Assembly (NCBI GenBank): GCA_964647485.1
Contig: CAZYHV010000020.1
Span: forward strand, 1 to 64,000
Length of the DNA stretch: 64,000 nucleotides
Direction of reading: 5' to 3'
Source: FW021-bin31 sp964647485
GTDB taxonomy: Bacteria > Bacteroidota > Bacteroidia > Chitinophagales > Chitinophagaceae
Under the pieces are notes generated by a model. The model ran no database searches. It saw nothing but the letters and a program-made list of their open reading frames with translations, and was not told where the DNA came from. Shown here piece by piece: positions 18,842 to 26,181 of the stretch. The position numbers were made by a program, and so were the translations under genes. Numbering within the stretch: the first letter of the stretch is position 1; the number at the start of each line of letters is the position of its first letter.

Positions 18842-20191
18842 ATGATGTCATGCGATATGAAAGCTATACCTACTTATATTATCAATCTAAATCATCGTAC
18901 CCTGCGCAGGAGGCATATCCTCGACGAGTTTAAAATGCATGAAGAGTTTCATCCAATTATTGTAGATGCGATAAAACATAGTAGAGGAGCGATAGGTTTA
19001 TGGCAAACCATACAATATATATTGAGAGACTTGGCAGAACCTGAAATTGACTTTGTTATTCTATGTGAAGATGACCACCAATTTACTTCTGAATATTCCA
19101 AAGAACGATTATTCTCATGTATTAAAGAAGCAAAGGAAAGAGATACTGATATCCTTTCAGGTGGAGTGAGTGGATTTACCAATGCCTTACCGGTGGCAAA
19201 GTCCCTTTATTGGGTAGAAAAATTTTCGGGTTTACAGTTTTCTATTATTTTTCGGAATTTTTTTAATTCCATTATAGAAACTGATTTTAATTCCGTAGAT
19301 GCCGCCGATTATAGAATCTGTTCTCTTACAGAAAAAAAATTCTTTATTCACCCTTTTATTTCAATACAAAAAGATTTTGGCTATTCTGATGCCACTCCCA
19401 AGAATAATTCAAAGAATATTACTGAACTATTTGATCAGGCGGATACTAAAGTTAAATTGTTAAAAGAAGTATCATCTTCTTATACAATACGTTCAACAGA
19501 AATATCTTCGGCTGTAAATAGCAAAGGCTGGAGTAACATAAATATTCCTACCTATGTTATTCACCTGCCGGAAAGAAAAGAACGCAGGAAAAGTATTGAG
19601 GAACAATTTAATGGGAAACCCGAATTTGATGTCAACATTGTTAAGGCCTGCAGACATAAAGTTGGAGCTGTAGGATTGTGGCAGAGTATCCGAAAGATTA
19701 CAAAAAAAGCCCAAAGAAATGGAGATGATGTGATTATTATTTGTGAGGACGATCATGTTTTTACCCCTAATTATCAGAGAGAAGTCTTAATTCGAAATAT
19801 TTTTAAGGCCTATGAAATGGGAAGTAACCTTTTATTGGGAGGTATAGGAGGATTTGATGCAGCCTTGCAAATAACAGAAGATCTATGGTGGATTAATTCT
19901 TTTTGGTGTACACAATTTACGGTAATATTCAGAAATTTTTTTAATAGTATATTGAATGAACCTTTTGAAAATAATGTAGCAGCGGATGATTTGTATTCAG
20001 AAATGACATCTAATAAACTGGTGCTATATCCCTTTATTTCTATTCAGAAAGAATTTGGTTATTCCGATTGTACGGATAAGAATAATAAAAATACAGGATT
20101 AGTTGAAAATCTTTTTAGTAATTCGGGGATGAGAATGAAAGAGTTACAGAGAAAATACTCAGAATATGGCTTAAATAAATCGTTATCCTAA
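18842..20191 (+). CDS. Tandem-duplicated GT25-like glycosyltransferase
   Basis: 449 aa made of two homologous halves (about 8-210 and 240-440). Each has an opening strand and Arg-rich loop (YIINLNHRTLRRRHIL; YVIHLPERKERRKSI), an RGAIGLWQTI / KVGAVGLWQSI segment, a catalytic-type acidic motif (CEDDHQF; CEDDHVF), GG..GF, NFFNSI and FISIQK(D/E)FGYSD. This is the pattern of glycosyltransferase family 25 (LPS type). The duplication suggests successive transfers or a pseudo-domain for acceptor binding. It is 12 nt upstream of the exporter gene, so it belongs to the same operon. Confidence 0.75.
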   Translation: MMSCDMKAIPTYIINLNHRTLRRRHILDEFKMHEEFHPIIVDAIKHSRGAIGLWQTIQYILRDLAEPEIDFVILCEDDHQFTSEYSKERLFSCIKEAKERDTDILSGGVSGFTNALPVAKSLYWVEKFSGLQFSIIFRNFFNSIIETDFNSVDAADYRICSLTEKKFFIHPFISIQKDFGYSDATPKNNSKNITELFDQADTKVKLLKEVSSSYTIRSTEISSAVNSKGWSNINIPTYVIHLPERKERRKSIEEQFNGKPEFDVNIVKACRHKVGAVGLWQSIRKITKKAQRNGDDVIIICEDDHVFTPNYQREVLIRNIFKAYEMGSNLLLGGIGGFDAALQITEDLWWINSFWCTQFTVIFRNFFNSILNEPFENNVAADDLYSEMTSNKLVLYPFISIQKEFGYSDCTDKNNKNTGLVENLFSNSGMRMKELQRKYSEYGLNKSLS

Positions 20192-20203
20192 TTGAATTAG
20201 ATT

Positions 20204-22420
20204 ATGTCTTTTCCCTTTTACAAACAACTGAATGCGATGGACTGTGGTCCTACCTGCCTGAGAATGATTGCGCGGCATTATGGAAAGCATTATAATACCG
20301 ATGGAATTAGACAAGTAGCCGGTTATTCTAAGGCAGGGGTTTCTTTGTTGGGCATTAGCCTGGCTGCAGAAAAAATGGGATTCCGTACTCGCGGCGTTCA
20401 AATTACACTGAAACAATTATTGCAAGACGCGCCACATCCTTGCATTCTTCATTGGGAACAGAATCATTTTGTAGTCCTTGTTGGTGTGTCCAGATGGCGT
20501 CACAGTCAAATTACAGTGGCAGATCCTGCCAAGGGGATTATTTCCTATAATCAAGAAGAATTCTTACAACATTGGCTTCCCGAATCCTTCCAACAAAACA
20601 ACGATGGAACTGGAGTACGCCAAATAGGCACGGCACTTTTATTAGAACCCACTCCCTATTTTTACGAGCAAGAAGGAGAAAAGGAAGATAAGCTAAATTG
20701 GAACTGGGTATTGCAATATCTGAAGAAAAGTAAATGGTTGCTTACTCAAGTGTTTATTGCCCTGATTATTTCTTCTGTTTTTCAGCTTATTTTTCCTTTT
20801 TTGACACAAAGTATTGTTGATACAGGAATTAACACCCGGAACCTTTCTTACATTACGATCGTGCTTATTGCAGAGTTGGTACTGGTTTTTAGCCGTAGTA
20901 TCGTCAACTTCATTCGTAGTCGTCTGTTACTACGCATTTCGGCCGTACTGAATTTAAATATACTTTCAGACTTTTGGATCAAGTTAATACGGTTGCCTAT
21001 CAGCTATTTTGATATTCATCATTCAGGGGATACCCTGCAGCGCATCGGAGACCATAATACTATTCAGAGCTTTTTAACGGGGACTGCTTTAAACACTATA
21101 TTTTCTATTTTTAATTTTATTGTTTTTGCTTTCGTATTGGCTTATTATAATGTGCAGTTATTTTTCGTATTCCTTATTGGCAGCGTTTTATATTTTCTAT
21201 GGATTGTTCTTTTCCTTCGGATACGGAGAAAGATTAATTATGAAAATTTTTATCTTAATGCGAAAGGGAATACAGTTACCTTACAGTTGGTACAGGGGAT
21301 GCAGGAAATCAAAATGAATGGAGCTGAGCAATTGAAGCGTTGGGAATGGGAAAGGGTACAGGCAGCCATTTACCGACTTAGCTTTAAAAATTTAAATTAC
21401 AACCAGTTGCAACAAGCAGGCGCATTATTAATTGACCAGGGAAAAGATGTGATCATCACCTTTTTGGTCGCTAAAATGGTCATCGAAGGAAAATTGACCT
21501 TAGGAATGATGTTGGCAGTACAATATATTATCGGGCAATTGAGCGGTCCGGTACACCAGTTTATCAGCCTGATACAAAGTGGACAAGACACGAAGATTGC
21601 AATGGAACGATTAAATGAGGTACGGCAGATACAAGACGAAGAAGACCGTTATAAAAGTTATCTGACTTATTTGCCGGAAGATAAAAATATCCACATATCG
21701 GATATGTCATTTACCTATCCGGGAGCTTTAGATACTCCGGTATTGAAAGATATCAACCTGAAAATACCGGCAGGAAAGGTGACCGCCCTTGTTGGAATGA
21801 GTGGCAGTGGGAAAACCACCCTCTTGAAATTGTTAATGAAGTTTTATGATGAATATGGGGGTGATATTAAGATAGGGCAAAGCAGCCTGCGTTATTTTAG
21901 TCCCCAGTTTTGGCGAACGCAATGTGGCGCAGTTATGCAGGATGGATATATCTTTGATGATACTATTGCCAGAAATATAGTCGTGGGCGAAGAAGATATT
22001 GATCATGACCGGATGGTACATGCTTGCAAAGTAGCCAATATTTTATCATTTATCGAATCGCTTCCAAATGGTTTTTATACCAAGTTAGGAACAGAAGGAA
22101 CAGGACTTAGTCAGGGGCAGAAACAGCGGGTGCTCATTGCCAGAGCCACTTACAAAGATCCTGAATTTTTGTTCTTCGACGAGGCAACCAATTCTTTGGA
22201 TGCCAACAATGAAAGAGAGATCGTAGAAAATCTGGAACAATTTTTTGAACAAAAGACAGTAGTTGTGGCTGCACACCGATTGAGTACAGTGAAAAATGCA
22301 CACAAGATTGTGGTGATAAAAGACGGACGGATCGTAGAAGAAGGCGCCCATAAAGAATTGATTCTTTTAAAAGGGAGGTATTATGAATTAGTGAAAAACC
22401 AATTAGAACTTGAAGGATAG
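20204..22420 (+). CDS. C39 peptidase-containing ABC exporter (PCAT)
   Basis: 738 aa in the usual order. The C39 peptidase has MDCGPTCLRM (catalytic Cys14), EQNHFVVLVG (His88) and ADPAKG (Asp107). A transmembrane domain with about six helices spans about 165-440. The ATPase has Walker A GMSGSGKTT (about 531), signature LSQGQKQR (about 634), Walker B FLFFDEAT (about 654) and the H-loop AAHRLST. All catalytic residues are present. It cleaves after the GG of the precursor leaders and exports the mature peptides. It works with the HlyD protein at 22489 and probably the TolC-like protein at 41537. Confidence 0.95.
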   Translation: MSFPFYKQLNAMDCGPTCLRMIARHYGKHYNTDGIRQVAGYSKAGVSLLGISLAAEKMGFRTRGVQITLKQLLQDAPHPCILHWEQNHFVVLVGVSRWRHSQITVADPAKGIISYNQEEFLQHWLPESFQQNNDGTGVRQIGTALLLEPTPYFYEQEGEKEDKLNWNWVLQYLKKSKWLLTQVFIALIISSVFQLIFPFLTQSIVDTGINTRNLSYITIVLIAELVLVFSRSIVNFIRSRLLLRISAVLNLNILSDFWIKLIRLPISYFDIHHSGDTLQRIGDHNTIQSFLTGTALNTIFSIFNFIVFAFVLAYYNVQLFFVFLIGSVLYFLWIVLFLRIRRKINYENFYLNAKGNTVTLQLVQGMQEIKMNGAEQLKRWEWERVQAAIYRLSFKNLNYNQLQQAGALLIDQGKDVIITFLVAKMVIEGKLTLGMMLAVQYIIGQLSGPVHQFISLIQSGQDTKIAMERLNEVRQIQDEEDRYKSYLTYLPEDKNIHISDMSFTYPGALDTPVLKDINLKIPAGKVTALVGMSGSGKTTLLKLLMKFYDEYGGDIKIGQSSLRYFSPQFWRTQCGAVMQDGYIFDDTIARNIVVGEEDIDHDRMVHACKVANILSFIESLPNGFYTKLGTEGTGLSQGQKQRVLIARATYKDPEFLFFDEATNSLDANNEREIVENLEQFFEQKTVVVAAHRLSTVKNAHKIVVIKDGRIVEEGAHKELILLKGRYYELVKNQLELEG

Positions 22421-22488
22421 TAGGAACAGAGAAGAATATATGTACTAATAGATAAAGGAAGGCTGACCTTTAATAAAAGTAAGAAACG

Positions 22489-23814
22489 ATGTCTAATAAA
22501 GAAAAAAGAAACCATTCGTCTTTAAGGCATGAAAAGGAGACTTCGCCTGAAGACTTTCGTTCTCGGGAAGTGGAAGATATTATTTCGGAACGATCTGATT
22601 TTTGGGGCAGGTGGGCATTGCCGATTTTCTTATTTATTTTACTGTTGATGGTTGCAGGAACCTGGTTTATTCGCTATCCTGATACAGTAAAAGCCACTGC
22701 TACGCTGAATGCGGCCAATGGTCCCCGGGCGCTTGTCTCTCGAAAAGAAGGGAAACTCATTCATTTATTTAAGCACAATGGTGATACCGTCAAGACCGGT
22801 ACGGCTATTGGGTGGATAGAGAGTACTGGTAGTCATCGTCAAATCCTTCTGCTTACCCGAAATTTAGATTCTGCCTTGCAATTATTAAACCGGAATTCCC
22901 CGGAAAAGATTCAGAGCCTGTTTCGATCTCGATTCAATGATTTGGGGGAACTACAGCCCTCCTATCAAGAATTTAGCATTGCACTCCAGCAATTTACAGA
23001 CTATCTAACCACCGGCTATTATTTAAAAAAGAAACACAATCTTCTGGCAGATATTGCTTTTCTAAAAAAGAATAGAGCGGCTATTCACCATCAGATAGCA
23101 CTAACCAAGCAGGATATCGCACTGGCTACAAAAGATTTCGAAGCTAATAAGAAGTTGTATCAGGAACAAGTACTTTCTGATCTGGATTACCGCCAATCTA
23201 AAAGTGCCTACCTGAATAAGAGACAAGCTCTTCCTCAGCTTGAACAATCACTTACCAATAACCTCCATCAGGAAGCTGATCAGAAAGCAGAAATAGCAGA
23301 ACTAAACCATACCATTTCCAAACAAAAGCAAATCTTCTTACAAAAACTCCATACCTTTCAAAGTGAAGTAGATTTGTGGATCTCAAAGAATATCATAAAA
23401 GCCCCCGTTTCCGGAACGGTCGTCTTTCTTTTGCCTTTGCAAAAAAATACTTTTCTGCATATAGGTGAAAAATTGGGATATGTGAATCCACTCAATAGTA
23501 CATACTACGCCAGAATTCATTTTTCTCAACACAATTTCGGGAAAGTAGCAGTAGGTCAGCCGGTCCAACTCAGAGTGGAATCGTATCCTTATGAACAATT
23601 TGGTATTCTTAATGGTCGTCTGAGTTATATCTCGAATGTAGCTTCAGATAGTGGCTTCCTTGGCCGGGTTGAGTTGCCTAATGGACTACAAACAGAATAC
23701 AATAAGACCATTCAATTTAGAAGCGGACTGCATGCTACCGCCATCATCATCTCCAAACCAATGCGACTTTTACAAAGATTTTATTATAATATGATGAAAA
23801 AAGTAAATCAATAA
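22489..23814 (+). CDS. HlyD-family membrane fusion protein
   Basis: 441 aa. One N-terminal membrane helix (about 45-63, WALPIFLFILLLMVAGTWF), then a beta/lipoyl half (TLNAANGPRALVSRKEGKL), a coiled-coil hairpin (about 150-290) and the second lipoyl half (IKAPVSGTVVFLLPLQKNTFL). The last 35 residues (TIQFRSGLHATAIIIS...RFYYNMMKKVNQ) are also found as a remnant at 32759-32866. It bridges the PCAT to the outer-membrane channel. A regulon promoter starts 10 nt after its stop. Confidence 0.9.
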   Translation: MSNKEKRNHSSLRHEKETSPEDFRSREVEDIISERSDFWGRWALPIFLFILLLMVAGTWFIRYPDTVKATATLNAANGPRALVSRKEGKLIHLFKHNGDTVKTGTAIGWIESTGSHRQILLLTRNLDSALQLLNRNSPEKIQSLFRSRFNDLGELQPSYQEFSIALQQFTDYLTTGYYLKKKHNLLADIAFLKKNRAAIHHQIALTKQDIALATKDFEANKKLYQEQVLSDLDYRQSKSAYLNKRQALPQLEQSLTNNLHQEADQKAEIAELNHTISKQKQIFLQKLHTFQSEVDLWISKNIIKAPVSGTVVFLLPLQKNTFLHIGEKLGYVNPLNSTYYARIHFSQHNFGKVAVGQPVQLRVESYPYEQFGILNGRLSYISNVASDSGFLGRVELPNGLQTEYNKTIQFRSGLHATAIIISKPMRLLQRFYYNMMKKVNQ

Positions 23815-23823
23815 GGCAAAAAA

Positions 23824-23871
23824 ACACTACAATTGTGGTATTTTTTGGCAATAATAATGTGCTTACCTTTG
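23824..23871 (+). promoter_or_regulatory. Operator and promoter of precursor 2
   Basis: ACACTACAATTGTGGTAT (23824-23841) is the regulon palindrome. TTTTTTGG follows in the -33 region, and TACCTTTG (23864-23871) is a perfect -7, exactly 40 nt from the dyad start. Confidence 0.75.
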
Positions 23872-23934
23872 AAATATCATTCAGAGAAGGAGTTTTTTAC
23901 GAGTTGTCTTTCTCCTATCTTACTTGACAAATTC

Positions 23935-24134
23935 GCAGATAGGCAGGGCAAGGGCAACACCAGAGTAGTGAAAGATTCGTCTTAAGAAGGATATTGTACA
24001 ATTTCTTCTCCATGGGAACAGCACTTGTCTGATTTGGGACAGAATGATTTGGGACAGAACCTATGAGACAGATTCATTGCTGAAAAATGCAACGAACAGA
24101 AATTTTATTGTTTAATTTTTTAAAACTTAGTAAA
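23935..24134 (+). repeat. Conserved 5' leader, copy 2
   Basis: Same layout as copy 1: GGCAGGGCAAGG, CACCAGAGTAGTGAAAG, CTTAAGAAGGATA, GGGACAG/GAGACAG repeats, then GAACAGAAATTTTATTG and TTAGTAAA before the start. The conservation with the other copies is much higher than that of the encoded cores. Confidence 0.65.
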
Positions 24135-24356
24135 ATGAAAAAGTTAAAATTAGAAGAGTTGAACCTGGGTAATGCTGGGGTACTCTCAAGAGAAGAATTG
24201 AAAAAAGTGCTTGGAGGTATGGGATCAGGTGGAGGAAGTGGAGATGTCATGTGTTGTGACAAAAATAATCCTCAGGATTGTGGTATCTGTATGCCTTTCG
24301 ATATGATGGGCTCATGTCCATCAGGTCAGATTATGGGGCCATGTATATATGGTTAA
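24135..24356 (+). CDS. Precursor peptide 2: double-glycine leader, 6-Cys core
   Basis: 73 aa from MKKLKLEELNLG. A 16-residue in-frame extension (MQRTEILLFNFLKLSK) is not used, since copy 1 has a stop in it. The leader ends LSREELKKVLGG; the mature part starts MGSGGGSGDVMCC and has 6 cysteines, including a CC pair and CGIC. It is Met-rich (DMMGS, QIMG). The smallest of the set. A long hairpin separates it from its TlpA-like partner at 24477. Confidence 0.85.
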   Translation: MKKLKLEELNLGNAGVLSREELKKVLGGMGSGGGSGDVMCCDKNNPQDCGICMPFDMMGSCPSGQIMGPCIYG

Positions 24357-24364
24357 AATAATAA

Positions 24365-24463
24365 CCTTTTAACATTAAGACTTGGGCTATAATGAATCAT
24401 TTTAAAGACTGAGCTGTACTTCACTAATACGCTCATTCCCTCGTTATAGCCCGAGTTAAAAGG
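24365..24463 (+). terminator. Long hairpin between precursor 2 and its TlpA gene
   Basis: CCTTTTAAC (24365) pairs with GTTAAAAGG (ending 24463), and inside it CTTGGGCTATAATGA pairs with TCGTTATAGCCCGAG. The loop is about 45 nt. It is a probable attenuator or processing site. Confidence 0.55.
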
Positions 24464-24476
24464 GAGGTTTAAGAAA

Positions 24477-25316
24477 ATGAAAATGAGAAGCTTAAAAAGA
24501 GGGGTGATGATCTTCTGTATTTGCTCACTATTGATTTCTATATGCTCTTGTAATCATTCGAGACCGGGTTCCCCTTTGTATAATCCGGATTATATCGTAG
24601 ATACCTTTCCCCATTTTTGGAAATACTGGTATTATCATGTCAATTTCTCTCGAAAATATGTGGCGTATGATACGAATAGTAAGAGAATCCCCCGGAAAGA
24701 GTTCTTCAAAAAACTCATTACCGGTCAATATTTACCACTCAAATTAAAGTCTAAACCAAGTATTGACCATTATAAGTTAGTCAAAGTAAAAAATGTAAAA
24801 AGCAAAAAGGATCTTTATCGGTATTTAGCCTTTTTAGGGCGGATCAATGCTAAACGCAATCACTTGTCGGGAAAGTCCCTTCCTAAATTTAATTTTCGAG
24901 CTTTAAATGGAAAAGATTATACGAATGAAAAATGTAAAGGAAAAATTATTGTGATTAATTGCTGGTTTGTGGGGTGTAAAATGTGTGCTAAGGAGATGCC
25001 TGCCCTCAACAAAATAGTTGATAAATATCAGGGAGATGATATCGTTTTTATTGGCCTGGCACGCAGTTCAAAAAAGATGGTGAAAAAATTCCTCTCCGAG
25101 CATACGTTTAAATATGCTGTTGTTCCTGAAGCCGGTAATTATATTAGAGATTCGCTTAAGGTACGAATGTATCCCACTCATGTTATTATTAATGCGAAGG
25201 GAGTTATTTTGGGCTTCACTAATTATATTGGAGACTTGAAAGGAACCTTACAACAAATTGTTGATGCCGGGGGACTTCGAGAGCCTCAGCCCCCACGAGA
25301 TTCTCAGCCCTCGTAA
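24477..25316 (+). CDS. TlpA-like lipoprotein, partner of precursor 2
   Basis: 279 aa; a signal peptide with lipobox (CSLLISICSC) predicts a membrane-anchored lipoprotein. The start is the first Met (24477) or the third codon. The thioredoxin domain is C-terminal, with NCWFVGCKMCAKEMPAL (active site CKMC, not the usual WCxPC), and ends with the cis-Pro region RMYPTHVIIN. The final residues GLREPQPPRDSQPS are encoded by an extragenic palindromic repeat, so the original C-terminus was replaced or extended by repeat insertion. It is predicted to act on disulfides of precursor 2 in the periplasm. Confidence 0.75.
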   Translation: MKMRSLKRGVMIFCICSLLISICSCNHSRPGSPLYNPDYIVDTFPHFWKYWYYHVNFSRKYVAYDTNSKRIPRKEFFKKLITGQYLPLKLKSKPSIDHYKLVKVKNVKSKKDLYRYLAFLGRINAKRNHLSGKSLPKFNFRALNGKDYTNEKCKGKIIVINCWFVGCKMCAKEMPALNKIVDKYQGDDIVFIGLARSSKKMVKKFLSEHTFKYAVVPEAGNYIRDSLKVRMYPTHVIINAKGVILGFTNYIGDLKGTLQQIVDAGGLREPQPPRDSQPS

Positions 25317-25425
25317 GACTCAAAAAATAGGTACTTGAGGTTACTCGAAAGTAGGTGCCTGAGGTTACTCGAAGGCACCGGCAAGTGGGGGCTTCGAGTA
25401 CCTCAGCCCCCGCAATCGAGCCCTT
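25275..25425 (+). repeat. Palindromic 'CTTCGAG/CCTCAG' repeat cluster
   Basis: Several imperfect copies of a motif such as GGTGCCTGAGGTTACTCGAA alternate with its complement (GCTTCGAGTACCTCAGCCCC). They form hairpins. The first copy lies inside the end of the upstream coding sequence. It is a dispersed, REP-like element by appearance. Confidence 0.6.
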
Positions 25426-25440
25426 CAGTCCACGCGAACG

Positions 25441-25658
25441 CCTCCCTCTTCCCTTTTTTTAACGCTTTTTTTCTAAGGTCGGGATCAGCAGACACATCCA
25501 TTTTTTCTTTGCCAAGCCTTGCGAAACAGGTTGAACACGAGTCTTCACGTCATCGCGAAGGAGGTATGACTGAAGCGATCCCTAAAAGTTGTTCGTGTAT
25601 CAGAATGCCCCCGGAACAGGCTGAACAGGTGGGGTTTTATACCCTATATGTCGAAAAA
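25441..25658 (+). repeat. REP-like block, copy 1 of a 220-nt duplicated intergenic unit
   Basis: This region shares long stretches with 30530-30775: CTTCCCTTTTT, AACGCTTTTTTTCTAAGGTC, CACGAGTCTTCACGTCATCG, and GACTGAAGCGAT. The CGTCAT...GAAGCGAT part resembles widespread Bacteroidetes REP elements. Both copies end just before a regulon operator, so the unit duplicated together with the promoter. Confidence 0.65.
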
Positions 25659-25706
25659 ATACACCAGTTTCGGTATTTTTTGGCAGTCATAATGTGCTTA
25701 CCTTTA
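25659..25706 (+). promoter_or_regulatory. Degenerate operator and promoter of precursor 3
   Basis: ATACACCAGTTTCGGTAT (25659-25676) occupies the operator position but has lost the ACAATTGT core. The downstream TTTTTTGGCA and TACCTTTA (25699-25706) are intact, with the 40-nt offset. Regulation of precursor 3 may be weakened or changed. Confidence 0.6.
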
Positions 25707-25847
25707 GGGTATCATTCAGAAAGGATATCGTACGATTTCTTCCCCATGAGGAATAGAATGATTAGAGACAGAACCTATGAGACAGATTCGTTGATGAAAA
25801 TGCAACGACCAGAAATTTTATTGTTTAATTTTTTAAAACTTAGTAAA
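25707..25847 (+). repeat. Conserved 5' leader, copy 3 (shortened)
   Basis: It lacks the CACCAGAGTAGTG block but keeps AAGGATATCGTACGATTTCT, two GAGACAG repeats, GATTCGTTGATGAAAATGCA and CAGAAATTTTATTG. The shorter form suggests an internal deletion. Confidence 0.6.
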
Positions 25848-26084
25848 ATGAAAAAGTTAAAATTAGAAGAGTTAAACCTGGGTAATGCTGGGGTACTCTC
25901 AAGAGAAGAATTGAAAACGGTATTAGGTGGAGCAGGATCAGGAGATGGTACCGATTGCGGAACGGTGGATAATTGCTCCTCTAAAGCTTGTACTGCTGGA
26001 GGGAATAGTGGAACATGTGGTACCTATGGAGGTCATACCAGTGTAAAAACATGTGGTTGCATATCTGCTGGATTAGGAAGCTAG
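25848..26084 (+). CDS. Precursor peptide 3: double-glycine leader, 6-Cys core
   Basis: 78 aa from MKKLKLEELNLGNAG; a much longer upstream frame reads only through repeat DNA. The leader ends LSREELKTVLGG. The mature part begins AGSGDGTDCG and has 6 cysteines, with many Gly, Thr and Ser residues and no Phe or Trp. It is the most hydrophilic core of the set. A perfect 15-bp hairpin follows, then the 818-aa TlpA-like partner. Confidence 0.85.
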   Translation: MKKLKLEELNLGNAGVLSREELKTVLGGAGSGDGTDCGTVDNCSSKACTAGGNSGTCGTYGGHTSVKTCGCISAGLGS

Positions 26085-26106
26085 TAACTCCTGCATGTAC
26101 CTGATT

Positions 26107-26144
26107 CATAGTCTGTACTACGTATAAATGTAGTACAGACTATG
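26107..26144 (+). terminator. Hairpin between precursor 3 and its TlpA gene
   Basis: CATAGTCTGTACTAC and GTAGTACAGACTATG form a perfect 15-bp stem with an 8-nt loop. The next gene starts about 37 nt later. It is a probable attenuator. Confidence 0.65.
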
Positions 26145-26181
26145 ATCTTTAGATAAGAATGTGTTTACAACAACTATTAAT

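Noticed and set aside
24087..24134. N-terminal extension of precursors (MQRTEILLFNFLKLSK)
   Set aside because: In frame in four copies only because the leader DNA is conserved; copy 1 has a stop in it, so translation starts at M(K/E)KLKL.
25335..25847. Long open frame upstream of precursor 3
   Set aside because: It runs through palindromic and REP-like repeats and the promoter; composition is that of repeat DNA, not a gene.
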